NCBI GenBank assembly: GCA_025201765.1
Contig: MU623451.1
Coordinates: forward strand, 1-64,000
Source: Daldinia sp. FL1419
Taxonomy: Eukaryota; Ascomycota; Sordariomycetes; Xylariales; Hypoxylaceae
Direction: 5' to 3'
Length of the DNA stretch: 64,000 nucleotides
Under the pieces are notes generated by a model, which saw only the letters and a list, made by a program, of their open reading frames with translations, did not search any database and had not been told where the DNA came from. Each line of letters starts with the position of its first letter. Within the stretch, counting starts at the first letter, position 1. This document shows, in pieces, positions 33,989 through 46,275 of this stretch. Made by a program: the position numbers and the translations under genes.

Positions 33989-36774
33989 ATGGCCTCCGCA
34001 TCACCAACGCCTGGGGCGTCGAGTCACCATCCAGGTGCTGTAACGAGAAAGTCATCGTTAAGGTCAGGGTTAAGAAGGGCTCCCTCTAGATCACAGATCG
34101 CCCGCGCCGAATCCAACATTCCCGCTCCAGTTCATGTTTCCAAATCGCAGTATGCAAACAATGATAGCTCCGACGATGAGATTCCTGTGCCTATGAAGCT
34201 CAGCGCTCTCACCAAAGCTCTTCTCAACGACGAAGGTGTCGAACAAGAACGAGATAATGGACGCGTTAGAACTCGAGCTCACAATCACCGCCCTTCGTCG
34301 CCCGTCCACGCAGAGCAGGATAAGCCTATCAAGAGGCGTAGCGTCCTCAATGCATCCGTACTCTCAAACAGCGAAGAAAGAAGGCACACGCGTGCCAGCA
34401 GCAGCCAACTATCCTCGAGACCGACCTCTCCCGCCAGGAGCCAGGCTAGCAGAGAAAGTAGTCCTGTAAGGAAGCGCGTCGTTCGTTTAAGTGCCGCATC
34501 GGCTACCACGGCCGCTGCCTCTCAACCTAAACCGGCAAAAAGGAGATCAACGTCACAGTCCTTCTCCGCTTCGAGGAATCGTCCTCCAAGCCGAGCTGAT
34601 AGTATCGGGGAAGAGAAGGCTAATGGCTCATTCATTAAGGATAAGGAATTGAATACACCAGCTCAGCAAGGACGAGTAGTCAGAATCGCCGTTGGATCGT
34701 CGGGCAATAGGGGTCGCTCGTCGGCTTCGTCGGCCATGTCTTCTAGGCCATTGGACCTAGCTTCATCTTTTCATTCCCACGGCGCGCCATCCGACGAAAA
34801 TGATGTTCCCGATGCCCCTCGCACTGTCCCGCGACAGCAAGGGTCTTCTAATCCGGGCAGCGCCTCTAGGTTAGGCTCTAACGGATCTAGGAATCGCAAC
34901 GAAGAAAATCAAGCAGTGCAGAGCTCAATGCGTGTTAAACGAGTAGGAAAGGTTCCTGGGAGCTTTCTTAGTGGCCCAGCGCGTCGAGGACGAAGGAGAC
35001 AGAGCGAAGAGGATGCCGAAAATGAACGAGAACCTCTACAGTCCAGTCAGGAGCCCGATGCGCTCAACGCTCGTGATCCCGAAGATTACGACGCTCTGGA
35101 TAATCTCGCATCCTCGTATTACCTACCTGATCGTCTCGCATCAGGGAGCCCTGTTAGTTCTAGGGGATCTGCAAGGGCGGCCCAAAGAAGGGAGTTGGCT
35201 ACTGCGGCGGAGAATGGACGCGTTTCGCGGTCACGACAAACTTCACCCGAGCACGACGAAATCCCCATTCCTCATTATCGAGTCCCACCCCCTCGATCCG
35301 AAATGCCGGCAAGACCAGACCAGGAGAACGAGGCCCCGCCAACCTTCAAGAGGAGTAAACCTCCTGCGGGAAGCTTTTTGGAGAAGGATATGTCTAAGAT
35401 TCCAACTCGTCCTTCGAGTGTTGCCGAGGTGGGTTCCGCACAACCTATCTCACCGGAACGCAAGGCATTAAGCTCGTTGAGCCAGAACACGCCTCGTAGG
35501 GCAGCGCCACCACCTCCCCCCAAGATGTCGATCCTAGACGCTGCTACCTCTGCGGCCGGAGCGGCGACTACGGTACAATCGGCGAAGCGACGAAATTATA
35601 TGAAGGTCAACGGCAAATGCTACACGAGGCTCGACTCTCTCGGCCGTGGTGGTAGCGGGAAGGTATATCGTGTTGCGGCAGACAACGGGAAGATGTTTGC
35701 TTTGAAACGTGTTTCTATCGAGGGAGCAGACGAGAACACGGTTCGAGGCTACAAAGGCGAAATATCCCTGTTGAAGAAGTTAAATAACGTCGAGCGTGTT
35801 ATCACCCTGTTCGACTATGAAATGAACGAAGAAAAACAGGTCCTCAGCCTGGTGAGTTTCATATACTGCCATCTCTTTTTAAACGCTTCGATGTAACTGA
35901 GCTAATTCCTTTTTAATAGCTTATGGAAATGGGCGAGTTGGATCTTAACACGCTCCTACGCCTCCGGATGTCGCATGAGAATGCCAGATTTGATCCGGTC
36001 TTTGTACGCTACTATTGGCAGGAGATGCTCGAATGTCTAGCAGCGGTACACGCCCACGATATTGTGCACTCGGACTTGAAGCCCGCCAATTTCGTTGTGG
36101 TTCAAGGCCGATTAAAACTAATCGACTTTGGCATTGCCAACGCCATTCAGACAGACGAAACTGTCAATGTGCACCGCGAGACGCAGATTGGCACTCCCAA
36201 CTACATGAGTCCAGAAAGTCTGCTCGACTCTAACACGACCGACTCCTCCGGCCACCGCATTACGTCCGTTGGTACTACGCCGCGCCCTAGACTTATGAAG
36301 CTCGGGAAACCAAGCGACATCTGGAGCTTGGGTTGCATACTGTACCAAATGGTATATGGCACGCCGCCCTTCGGTCATATCCCTAACCAGATGGCGCGGT
36401 GTCATGCTATCATCAACTGGCAATACAACATTGAATTTCGTGATAGGGGCGTTGGCGGAGCGCCTGTTCCACCGAGTCTTTTACGAACCATGAAGCGTTG
36501 CTTAACCCGTGATCAGCATCTTCGTCCTACTTGTGAAGAATTGCTGTCTAGGAGTGATCCATTCCTTTACCCCGTCGAATCGCCGCCGGGAACGTTGCCT
36601 ATCACAGAAGAGCTACTAGGACGGATCATTCAGAGTGTTGTCACACGGTGTCGCGAGAGGATGCCAACCGATGCTGAGGCACTTAGTGCTTGGCCTCAGG
36701 CTTATTGGAGTGGTGTCGGTAAAGCGATAGATAGAGAAGAGGCTTTTAGAGCTTCACCCGAAGACGCGAGGTGA
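33989..36774 (+). CDS. MPS1: Dual-specificity spindle-checkpoint kinase Mps1 (TTK)
   Basis: Kinetochore kinase of the spindle-assembly checkpoint and, in yeast, spindle-pole duplication. Two exons (33989-35851, 35920-36774) give 905 residues. The first ~540 residues are Ser/Arg/Pro-rich and disordered. The kinase domain starts with RLDSLGRGGSGKVYRV (Gly loop near 550) and FALKRVSIEGAD (catalytic Lys near 571). The intron falls just after EEKQVLSL. The second exon holds MEMGELDLNTLL, IVHSDLKPANFVVV (catalytic loop, about 670), LIDFGIANAI (DFG, about 690), the activation-segment end QIGTPNYMSPE, and SDIWSLGCILYQMVYG. The ELDLNTLL and HSDLKPANF motifs separate Mps1 from other kinases. All catalytic residues are present. 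Confidence 0.96.
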
Positions 36775-37679
36775 CAAATGGGGGGTGGAGATTTAATAAT
36801 ACAATATGACTTATGACTGAGGGAGGAATAAAAAATTACGGTTGAATAAGAGTGGACGGGGGGGAGGGGAGGGAGCCTGTTTGTTATATATGGGTTCGTG
36901 CGAATGGATAATGTTTCCTTTGGGTGGCCAGTATAAGCCCTTATTTGTTTGCATTCCCCTTTTTTTTTATTACTGTTCGAAACCTCGGGAGGAGTTGTAT
37001 TGCCAAACCGAGAGATATCCCTGACATTCTGCTCACGCTTATGTCACGTTAGCATCGGAGTTCAGGATAGGCGTGGGACGAGGCTTTTATCGTTAGATAT
37101 GGCTACTACCAGGGCTGTTGGTGTTTTTTTTTTAATACTTTTTTAGCGTGATGATTGTCGTTTGGTGCGGGCTTTTATAGGTATGCTCGAGGGGAACGCT
37201 TTTACTTGTTTAATGACTATCAAACCTCTCGATTGCTTGTTTACGTTTAAGTTTACGGCTTAATGCTTGTGATGCGTTGATGATGAATGCTGTGTGAGTA
37301 GTGCCTGGCATTGGTAGAATATGTAAAGTGTATTATCAGGTGTTTTTCATAAGTAGCTCGGGGAAATGCTGCCCTTTGGTATGTCCGAATTCATGTTTTA
37401 TACATGGAGCTTGCTGGATATTTTGCAAGCCATTTTATAAGTATTCTACGTACATGGCACCCACCATAGTCTAATTCGACTAGGATATCCTTTCCTCTGC
37501 TCCATTCTCTTGCGAGCATTGTACCTAGTCACAGACAGTGAAGCGAAAGAGGTAGCTGGTCCTTTCCCCTCTCCCATCCCTGCTCCAGTCCAGGCAAGCC
37601 AACCTACTCCCAAGATAAGGAAGACTTGAGCTTTTCCAGAGTCGAGCTCTCCGACTTATTCCATCACCACATCGTATCC
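36775..37679. other. Convergent intergenic region, MPS1 / bL21m
   Basis: About 900 bases between two 3' ends. G-rich and T-rich tracts (36855-36875, 37130) but no gene or RNA recognised. Confidence 0.55.
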
Positions 37680-38315
37680 CTAGGACGGGCCAAGTAGCTT
37701 GAGCTCGCTAATCGCAAGGATGGTATACCGATGCTTACTCGCGACGCGGCGGGACCTTCGGTTGCGGCGCTTGGTCTTGACCTTGATGCGCAGGGGCTCG
37801 GTCTCGACGCCGAGGACGGTAGCGCGGCACTCGAAGAGCGAGGGGTCGACGTGCGGGGTGCCGACGAGGGTGTAGTCCCTCGAACCGATGTTGGACGCGC
37901 GATCTAGGCGCAGCACGTCCCCCGGGAGCACGTCGTGCATTAGGAAGGGCAGCCGGATCCGGTCGCCTTCGGTGACTAGGTAGGGTTTTCCGTGGATGTG
38001 GATTGTGATGTAGTGCGCTGGTTGCGCGCGGAGCAGGGGGAGGAGCTCGGCGACGGAGGCGGAGGTTGTGCCGGAGGGGGGGTGCGTGAGAGCTTGGGAG
38101 GGGGATGAGGAGGGGGTAGAGGCGGGTGCGGAGGGTGATATAGGGGGCACCGTAGTGTGGGTTGGTGTTGCGCTCGGAGGGATCGTTGGCTCGACGTTGC
38201 GCCGCGCGGATGTCGTTGCGAGGGTCCGGGCTTGGATCGGTAGGAGGAAGGTTGGTGGTAGCCGTGTTATCGGCGTGCGAAGCTCCAGGACGGAGCGCAG
38301 TAGTGACCGGCTCAT
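37680..38315 (-). CDS. MRPL49: Mitochondrial ribosomal protein bL21m
   Basis: Large-subunit protein of the mitochondrial ribosome. Single exon of 211 residues from the ATG at 38315 (MSRSLLRSVLELRTPITRL), which gives a typical import presequence ending near QARTLATTSARR. The frame continues upstream to 38540 but without homologous-looking sequence. A Pro/Ser/Thr-rich linker follows. The L21 core is then HYITIHIHGKPYLVTEGDRI, LPFLMHDVLPGDVLRL, VDPSLFECRATVLGVETEP and the basic RNA-binding KVKTKRRNRRSRRVASKHRY. It shares a 547-bp divergent promoter region with the 60S assembly factor NSA2. Confidence 0.92.
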   Translation of the reverse strand: MSRSLLRSVLELRTPITRLPPTFLLPIQARTLATTSARRNVEPTIPPSATPTHTTVPPISPSAPASTPSSSPSQALTHPPSGTTSASVAELLPLLRAQPAHYITIHIHGKPYLVTEGDRIRLPFLMHDVLPGDVLRLDRASNIGSRDYTLVGTPHVDPSLFECRATVLGVETEPLRIKVKTKRRNRRSRRVASKHRYTILAISELKLLGPS

Positions 38316-38862
38316 GTTGGTATGTGCTAAGTGCCTCCTTTCTCCGTTCTCGTAGGTGGCCGGGCTGCAATTGGGCCGATTGGTGCTGCTCTCCCCGGCG
38401 TCTTTGGAGTTGGCCCGGAAAAGTGTCGACTCGACTTGCTTGGGAATTGTGGTATTTGAAGTTGGACGGAGGGTCGAAAAGTTAAAGTGGGTACGATGGT
38501 TTTTCCGCTGGGGTTGCAGATGGAAGCTGCATAGATACATACTTACTTCGGTATAGTTAGTACAGATCCGTACATCTTAACCTAGAGGTAGTTGTATAAT
38601 TGGGTGGGACCAGTCATCTAATCGATATAATATGTGGCTGGAGCTCTGGAAATTTTGATAGTGGCGGGTCCCTGATCCCGATAACAAACTACCGCCGTAA
38701 CTTTTTTATCACTGATTACCGACATCCACCTAAATACTTGTATCCAATACATAATAACTACAACGATTCTAATTGTTTTGTTGGATTTGATACCCCAATC
38801 TGATTCAGAGAACCCTTTAATAGCCGATTCGCAAGTCCCTCTCGAGGGCAAATCCATACATC
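38316..38862. other. Divergent promoter region, bL21m / NSA2
   Basis: About 550 bases between two genes of ribosome supply, one mitochondrial and one nuclear. No clear regulatory motif recognised; some A/T-rich stretches near 38680-38780. Confidence 0.5.
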
Positions 38863-39827
38863 ATGGTAAGACTTTGCCGTACCGGCTAATCCTCAGCAGA
38901 GGCAAGACCATCTATACTAACAAAATAACCACAACCACGACAGCCTCAAAATGAGTACATGGAGCGCTTCCGCAAGACCCACGGTCGCCGCCTCGACCAC
39001 GAGGAACGCATGCGCAAACGTGAAGCCCGAGAAGGCCACAAGGCCTCCAAGGACGCCCAGAACCTACGCGGTCTCCGCGCCAAACTGCACCAAGCCAAGC
39101 GCCACAAGGAGAAGATCCAGATGCGCAAGCAGATCAAGGCCCACGAGGAGCGCAACGTGAAATCCGCCTCCGAGAACGACCCCAAGACCCCGCTGCCCAA
39201 TTACTTGCTCGACCGGTCCAACCCCACGCAGGCGAAGGCCCTTAGCACGGCCGTGAAGAACAAGCGTGCGGAGAAGGCGGCCAAGTTCGCCGTCCCGCTG
39301 CCCAAGGTTAGGGGCATTAGCGAGGAGGAGATGTTCAAGGTGGTTAGCACCGGAAAGAAGACGCACAAGAAGAGCTGGAAGCGCATGGTCACCAAGCCAA
39401 CGTTTGTCGGGCCTGATTTCACGCGACGGCCCGTCAAGTACGAGCGTTTTATACGGCCTATGGGTCTACGGTATGTCTTCTCTACCTATCTCTATCCTGT
39501 CTTTCCCCCGTTTTTCCCATACGGAAGATTTACGTCTTACTGTTCGATCTACGTACTAATTAATATCCACGCAGATACAAAAAGGCCAACGTAACACACC
39601 CCGAGCTCGGCGTAACGCTGCAGCTCCCCATCGTCAGCGTCAAGAAGAACCCGCAGCAGCCGCTGTACACGCAACTCGGCGTCCTAAGCAAGGGCACCAT
39701 CATCGAGGTCAACGTGTCCGAACTCGGTCTCGTTACTGCCGGTGGTAAGGTTGCTTGGGCCCGATACGCACAGATCACGAATAACTGCGAGAACGACGGG
39801 TGCGTGAACGCTGTGCTGCTTGTCTAA
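38863..39827 (+). CDS. NSA2: Ribosome biogenesis protein Nsa2
   Basis: Pre-60S assembly factor needed for 27S pre-rRNA processing, related in fold to ribosomal protein eS8. Three exons: 38863-38865 (ATG only), 38944-39470 and 39575-39827, giving 260 residues, the conserved length. The first exon is just the start codon, followed by GTAAGA; the second opens with [19 protein letters not shown], the invariant Nsa2 N-terminus. Further family blocks are [47 protein letters not shown] and [20 protein letters not shown] across the second intron. It ends with [20 protein letters not shown]. The identity is certain. Confidence 0.98.
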
Positions 39828-41228
39828 GGGGTGTGCGTGCTTGCTTGTGACTTGGTTCCTTGATTTAGGGGTTTTTTTTTGGTGGAAGAGGAAAGGGGAA
39901 GAAGAGATAAAACAAAAAGGAACGAAAAAAAGGGGCAGAAGAGATATCGGAACCCCCGATTTTGTTGGGAGAATCTTCTCGTGTCTGGTTGGTGCAAATC
40001 CAACCAGCGCAGATATAAGTGAACGGAAAGCGGTGCTACGTGTCTACCACAATATAAATAAACCAGCAGTGGCATTTCAGGGGTGGAAATAAACAAGTCC
40101 TCGCCAAGGGGGTTGCGCAGCTATCATCATGCATTAGAAATGGCGTCAGGCGTTTCGATGGACATGCAAGTAAGCCGACACCAACATCCAGGGGTAGATG
40201 TGCAAAATAAAAACTACATATACTCAAACAAGTACCATCAATCACTTCAAAGCCGTGAAATGTGACGGGTCCAGCTTAACATGTCACCTAACCATCAACT
40301 CACAGCGTAGATGAAATCAAGTCCACCTTGTTTACGACATCAAATCACATCGCACCCATCAGAGCATGCTCAATTTGACGGTACCACTCAAAGAGTCCAT
40401 TGAAAATGAAATAATAGAAACGCACGATACACTCTACCGGCCAGTCCATGGATCCAGACGCCAACTACCTAATTATCTATCCATATGCGCCTGTAGCTTA
40501 ACCCTTGCCTAATCCTTCCCTACCTAGGCTTGTCCTAGCAAGCCCTTTTAGCGGTGCCCGCGCCAGACGCCCCCCCCCCTCCCTCCTCTCTGCCTCTTCC
40601 AAATGCCATAGTGTCCACTGACAACAGATAATCTTGGTTGGAAAATCGCACGGAGACATCTCGGGACTCGTTCACCAAGACTTGAAATAAAAAAAAAGGA
40701 AAAATAAAAAAATGTAAAACTGTCGAGCTGTATACGCAATTTAGAGCATCGGCGAAAACGGCTCCACGTAACTAAAAGTGAAAAAAAAAGTAATCAATCT
40801 CATTGGTTGATGGATCTCGTCCTCGTCGAAAAAGGAACGAAATGTAGAATATAGAATACGGGAAAGTAACGATAAACCGGAGCCAAGGCTTAACCTTCAT
40901 GACGATGTCTGCTACTACTTGGCAGGTTGCGGATGAAGAGAACGAACGACGAGTATGTTGGAAATGACGTGTGTGAGAGCAGAGCCATAATGTCCTATGA
41001 TTTGGTAACGAGGAATATGTCGAACCATTTGTTAGAAATTCAGCATCCCTTAATCTTTGGTGGGTTAACTAATCCCATAAGGCACCTATGGGCCTACTAC
41101 GTGCCACATGGCGACGCATCTATCGCTCAAACTCATCACATTGATGAGGAAAAATTGTAATCTGTGCACTGCAAACTGGAGCCGGATTGGTGGAAAAGCT
41201 ATGTCCACCCAGAACACGGCTGTGGCAA
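39828..41228. other. Convergent intergenic region, NSA2 / NUFIP-like
   Basis: About 1.4 kb between two 3' ends, longer than the other convergent gaps here. Contains a C-rich tract near 40570 and several A runs (40690, 40780). Only short frames without recognisable sequence. Confidence 0.55.
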
Positions 41229-43050
41229 CTACTTAGGTGGCATACCAGCACCTCCGTATCCGGGAACGTTCCATCCTTGGTGTTGGGCGGGGGAGGACCA
41301 ATCATTGTGCTTCTTAGGTTTGCGGTATTGCTGGTTTCTGTCCGCGTTCTTCAAGTGTGCGTACGGGTTGGGAGGTAAGTTGGCCTCGCCACCGGTGGTA
41401 GGCAGCGAAGAAACAGCAGCGACGGGAGCCTTCTCTTTGCCCTGTTGCTCAGTATTGGTATGGGGATCGTGCAAGCGTCCGCTGGAGCGCATGTCCACGA
41501 TGGTCTTGATTACTTCCATGTCGTCTTGATCCTTGTCATTCAGGAGGAGTCGCTGCTTGAGAGTCATTCGACCTCCGTTTCTTGTTCGTTCTTGAAGGGC
41601 AGCTTCGCGGACGGCCGGGTCGTGTACGAAACGGCACTTGCCCTTCTTACCACAAATGCCTCCCGTAGAGTAATACTTGCAGTGGTTTGAGGGGTCAGCC
41701 CTTGTGATCGGGGGAGGAGGTAAAAATCCACTGGCTGACTTGTCGGTCGGTAAGGCTTCGGGTTGCTCGTCATCGGAATCATCATCCGAAGACTCCAAAC
41801 GCATTTCGTCACCCTCATCGTTAGGCGCACGTTTGCGCTTCTCGATCTGACGGTCTAGCTTCGCCAATCTCTTACGTAGGCGATCCGCTTCTTTTTCGAC
41901 CGGGTCGACTTGAACAGGAGCAATTTCTTTGCCGTCGTTAACATTAGCTGTAGCTGCTGGTGCCGCGAGTAGCCCCGCCTCCTCCTTCTGCGCTACGCGC
42001 GCCTTGGTAGGGTAATTTGCTTTACGCTCCGCTATCCACTTTGCTAAATCACCGTCGGGTATACTGTAATTGTCAAGTTAGCTTTAACTATACAGCAGAT
42101 AGGCACGATATGAAAACCTACCCTGGGGCATCTGTGCCCAGCAATTCTTCTAGGCGCTTCTCCTCATCTACACCTTCGTCTGAATCCTCATCTCCCGGGG
42201 TTAGTCCCAGCGTGTTGGTCTTGCGCTTCTTCTTCTTGGCAGCACTCGGATCAGACTTCTGATAGTTGTTAAACGGTTGGTGAGATTTCTGGTCACGGGG
42301 GCGAAACTTCTCGCCGCGATCATTGTTCATAGCATGGGCTCCTCTGTTGGAGTGAGCGTGACCACCGCGACCATGTCCTCTATTACTAGATCCGTAATGA
42401 GACTGGGGCGGTCCCGAATAGGACGGGGAAGGGGCAGGGGGGTAGCCGTACGACGGCTGCTGGAGGGGAGCTGGTTGGTGATGTGTAGGAGGGTAAGGAC
42501 TGCGTAGAGGACCACTTCGATCACTCGCGTATCCGCCACGTCCGCCACGACTAGAATAGTGAGAAAATGTCTGAGATTGGTCGCCCCATGGCTGAAGGGG
42601 TTGTTGAGCATACTCATTAGGCGCTTGACCGTAGGGAGCTCCATAAGGAGGACGAGATGACTGATTGGGGTACGGCGGCTGGTAAGGCTGGCTAGGTTGA
42701 GGGTGGAATCCCTGAGGTGCGTAACTGGGAGGGTAATTCGGCGGAAGAGATGAGCCGTTGGGATGACCGTGACTCGAGGGCGGAGTTCCCTGCCAGTAGC
42801 CGGTCGGCTGAGGAGGGTTATATGGTCCACCGCTGGGGGCAGAGTAGTCTTGCTGCTGATAATAGGGAGAGCCGTATTCAGTACGGCTAGGCCCTTGGTG
42901 GTGGCCATGACCTCTGCTGCCACTCGCTGCTCCAGCATGACCACCGCGAGGCGTATGAGAATACCCTGGTCCTTGACCGTACGGGGGATACGGGGTCGGC
43001 GACGCTGCAGTAGGAGCCGGCGGAGGTGGTGCGTAGGGGTAACTGCTCAT
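41229..43050 (-). CDS. NUFIP-like CCCH zinc-finger protein (snoRNP assembly)
   Basis: Two exons (43050-42122, 42063-41229) give 587 residues. The N-terminal ~250 residues are Pro/Tyr/Gln/Gly-rich and disordered with RG motifs. The NUFIP core starts at the splice junction (GIPDGDLAKWIAERKANYPT) and is followed by a coiled-coil-like EADRLRKRLAKLDRQIEKRKR. A CCCH zinc finger reads CKYYSTGGICGKKGKCRFVH. NUFIP1 in animals and Rsa1 in yeast bridge snoRNP proteins to the R2TP/Hsp90 machinery for box C/D snoRNP assembly; that function is inferred from the short core. It diverges from RPC25, an RNA polymerase III subunit gene. Confidence 0.85.
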
Positions 43051-43894
43051 CTTGAAGTTACGTGTTGGAAAAAAGAGGGCAAGTAAACGTTAGTCTAAAG
43101 GTATGGTGTTAGAAATTATATCGCGATATCGCAAGGTAAACCGGGACAGTTGGAACTGGACATACCAGAAGCTAACTGCCCAGAGTATGGGCAAGGGGTA
43201 ACAAATCACACCGCCTGGTGACTTCAATACCAGCGGAGTTTTAAATACTAGTACGAAAAAAAAAGGAAAAGCACAATGTGCGAAGAGAAGAGATCAGAAA
43301 AGGTTCAAAGCTGGAGATGAAAGGGGGAATCGGGATATCTAGAGAGAAGCCGTAGACTTGTAGGTTAGGTAGCTTTGAAGATTGAAGATTGAAGATTGAA
43401 GATTGAAGATTTCCTAGTTGGATACGACGGAAGGGTTTATGGAGGTTATGATTGTGTGGGTTCTATTTTTGAAGAGCAGTTACAGCTGTACCCCTGCAAG
43501 ATTTTTATGTAAACTCGATATACAGTTACATTTTAGCGTGGGACGCTAGCGTTGTTTTAATGTAGTGTACATAGGCAGATAGGTACATAGTAGTGTTGGA
43601 ATCCTGACTCATTTGTGATATCGTTATCGTTATCGGGTAGGAATAATTATCCATTGTACAACTCAGCTGCACGTTCCTTCTCTAACACAACACACGCTAA
43701 GATATACAGTGCAAAGACTAATATCCACACGATATAAGCTACCAGTCTACTAACCTTATTAGTCTACTTCTTCACTCATATTCACTCATATTCACAGTCC
43801 GGAAAAGTCCTACGGCCCATATAAAGATACCATATAAGTGATTACATATACGATGAGGCTTTGACACAAACACAACTACGACTATAGTGTCAAT
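43051..43894. other. Divergent intergenic region, NUFIP-like / RPC25
   Basis: About 840 bases with both promoters. Holds the TTGAAGA tandem repeat (listed separately) and a TTCACTCATA duplication near 43775. No gene seen. Confidence 0.5.
43375..43409. repeat. Tandem repeat, unit TTGAAGA, 5 copies
   Basis: Five perfect 7-bp units in the upstream region of the NUFIP-like gene. Confidence 0.9.
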
Positions 43895-44721
43895 ATGTTC
43901 ATTCTAGTATGCTATTCCATCAAAAAATCCCACATATAACTAACCGAGTCCTAGACAAAGATTGCCGATCTAGTACAGATCAGGCCAGACGAATTCGAGA
44001 AGCCGAGTCACATCGCGATAGAGGATAGCATCAATGCCAAGTACTCCAACCGAGTAATCCAGAAGATCGGTCTTTGCATCTGCATGTACGATCTGCTATG
44101 GGCATCTGAAGGCCTCATTGGCCACGGAAGTGGCATGGTTAACGTCAATGGTATGTCATATTTCTTCTATTCGTTCCATGTATGTGAATATGTCTGTCAT
44201 GGCAATACTGAATCTTGGATAACAGTTGAATTTCGCATGGTTGTCTTCAGGCCCTTCAAGGGCGAGACCATCTTTGGAAGAATCAGTGAAGCTAGCCAAG
44301 AGGGAATCCACAGTATGTGTTCTTGTCGTGCTTCTCGCGGGCCAAGAGACAGCAGCAACAACTGACACATGACAGTTCGCACGGATTTCTTTGAAGACAT
44401 ATTTGTGGAGTACAAGGAGTTGCCTGAAAACACGCAATAGTAGGTTATATCTACACTATTACGTGATTCTTATGTGATTGACCATCTTCTAGCAACCACA
44501 ACGAGAAAGCATGGACGTGGATCTACGATCCCGAGGGTGACCCGATGTGGTACGACAAGAACGAGATGGTTCGCCTCCAAGTGATCGAGGAAGAGTGGTA
44601 CGATCAGACGCCGGAAAGCGCTGAGCAAGAAGCAGTTGACATGGCAAAGAAGTTATCTCCCTATCGCATAAGGGGGACCATGATGAAAGAAGGCCTCGGA
44701 GTCTGTCTATGGTGGGAATGA
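43895..44721 (+). CDS. RPC25: RNA polymerase III subunit Rpc25 (RPC8)
   Basis: Stalk subunit of RNA polymerase III, paralogue of Rpb7, acting in initiation with Rpc17. Five short exons (43895-43906, 43955-44150, 44226-44312, 44376-44439, 44493-44721) give 195 residues. Splicing rebuilds MFILTKIADLVQIRPDEFEK, YSNRVIQKIGLCICMYDLLW, SEGLIGHGSGMVNVNVEFRM, VVFRPFKGE, IRTDFFEDIFVEYKELPENT and the C-terminal GLGVCLWW, all typical of the family. The N-terminal Rpb7-like domain and C-terminal OB domain are both present. Because the gene is cut into small exons, no long open frame reveals it. It is convergent with EMC3, only about 120 bp apart. Confidence 0.95.
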
Positions 44722-44840
44722 TTTTATAGTAGCCTCTTTAACTAACTGTACACAACTGCACACAACGGCGTTTGGTTGGGAAAAGCTATCTGCATAGGTC
44801 TGGCTGGTTACTTATAGCTACCTACGTACATAGTCCCCTT

Positions 44841-45791
44841 TTATTTAGACTTGATACCCGCAAGCAATCGATCTTCTACTCCGTCCAAGACCGAGTAGTG
44901 CTCAACTACAGCAAGGTTTTCCGCCTCTGTCTTGAACTGCTTGTCAGGATCAACACCGGGTCCGAACATTTGGGAGTTTTGAGGCCCCATCCCTGACATC
45001 TGTTGAGCCATCTGGTTTGCGGCTGTTACCCAATTAGCTTTATTACGCCGAAGCCCATATAGTCGTAAACTCACCATTTTCATTCCCGAGCAAAAAGTTG
45101 AAGACAAACTGTAGACCAAAATAACACAAGAAGTACCAACTGATACTCGACATCCATCTTGGGTCCATCTCCTTGGTCGCAACACCGGCTTGTAACATAC
45201 TCTTAAACTTGATGGTAAGAGGGAAAGGTAGCTTGATGATGACGAATCCACTAAAGAAGGCGTTGATCCAACTCATGATAAGGGTGTTTGGAATCATCAT
45301 GGCCATGTTGTTTTTCATCATGCCCATCATTCCGTCCATAGCACCGGGGTCGGTCATCGGGTTTGGGGGAGGCTGGCCGCGGCGCTCAGGGTCTTTTAGG
45401 AAAGCACCGGATTCGTAGGCATTGGTGAGAAAGTCTCGCCGTGCCCGGAAAGATGGAGCAGATAATACGTGGAAGTTGCTTCGTACGGCAACACCGTGGA
45501 GCAAAGACCGCTGCTCTTTCATAGCTTTCTGATCGAGCTTCTTGGGCGCCGATTGCATGAGGACGGTGGCATAGTATCGTAAAACACCCGTTAGGATCTA
45601 TCCATTAATTAACATACAAGCACCCTAAAGAGCAATCGCAATATGTTGTCCTACCATCACAGCCGTAATCGGGAGCAGGATCCAGTAGCTGTCAAGCCGA
45701 GTTAGTAGAGCTTCGATGTCATCATGGTTCTAGCTAATACATACAAAAGCTGAGGATCCCTATGGATCGTCTGCGGCGGTAATTGAGCCAT
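44841..45791 (-). CDS. EMC3: ER membrane protein complex subunit 3
   Basis: Core subunit of the EMC insertase in the ER membrane, a member of the Oxa1/YidC/Get1 superfamily. Four exons (45791-45745, 45688-45655, 45597-45075, 45022-44841) give 261 residues. The N-terminus reads MAQLPPQTIHRDPQLFYWIL, with the first membrane helix FYWILLPITAVMILTGVL spread over three exons. The cytosolic part has KLDQKAMKEQRSLLHG and NAYESGAFLKDPERRGQPPP. The Met-rich MMGMMKNNMAMMIPNTLIMS precedes the second helix, and WYFLCYFGLQFVFNFLLG forms the third. The C-terminal tail follows the last intron. It diverges from SPC2, another ER membrane component, 484 bp away. Confidence 0.96.
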
Positions 45792-46275
45792 GTTCAAGAT
45801 TTCAATCAAATGGCCTAACAATAAGTGCTTATTATGATTAATAACACACTTATATGGTGGTTGAAGCTCGAGGCGGCGTTGATGATGGATGCATGTAATT
45901 TTATGATTAACTATGATATTATGCGATAACAGGTAGTTAAGTAGAGTTCCCGCCGACGTGACACTACCTAGTTCGGTACAGGGTTGAACTTTAAAGCGCC
46001 CCACCTCCAAAGCCACCTATGCAGATGTACAATACTCAGCAGCTCAGGTAGGTACCTACCTAACGGTTAGGTACTTGATTAGGTCACTACAGACAAAGTA
46101 TTTCGTACCTTTTCAAGCTGACAACTCGGGACAATTCGACTACTAAGAAGGCCACCTAACCTGTCGTCGTCCTCTTCACCAAGGTCGACATCACTTCACA
46201 ACCAGCCAAGATCCAAGTGCAAATACAAATTCAAGGTTTCCCTTCAAGCACTAGGACAGACAACCAAGACCAACA
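45792..46275. other. Divergent promoter region, EMC3 / SPC2
   Basis: About 480 bases shared by two genes for ER membrane-protein biogenesis. Carries the palindrome-like AGGTAGGTACCTACCT near 46049. No unfolded-protein-response element was recognised by eye. Confidence 0.5.

Noticed and set aside
42327..42944. 205-codon minus-strand frame inside the NUFIP-like gene
   Set aside because: Shadow frame of the Pro/Gln/Tyr-rich coding exon; the other frame is the one that splices into the NUFIP core.
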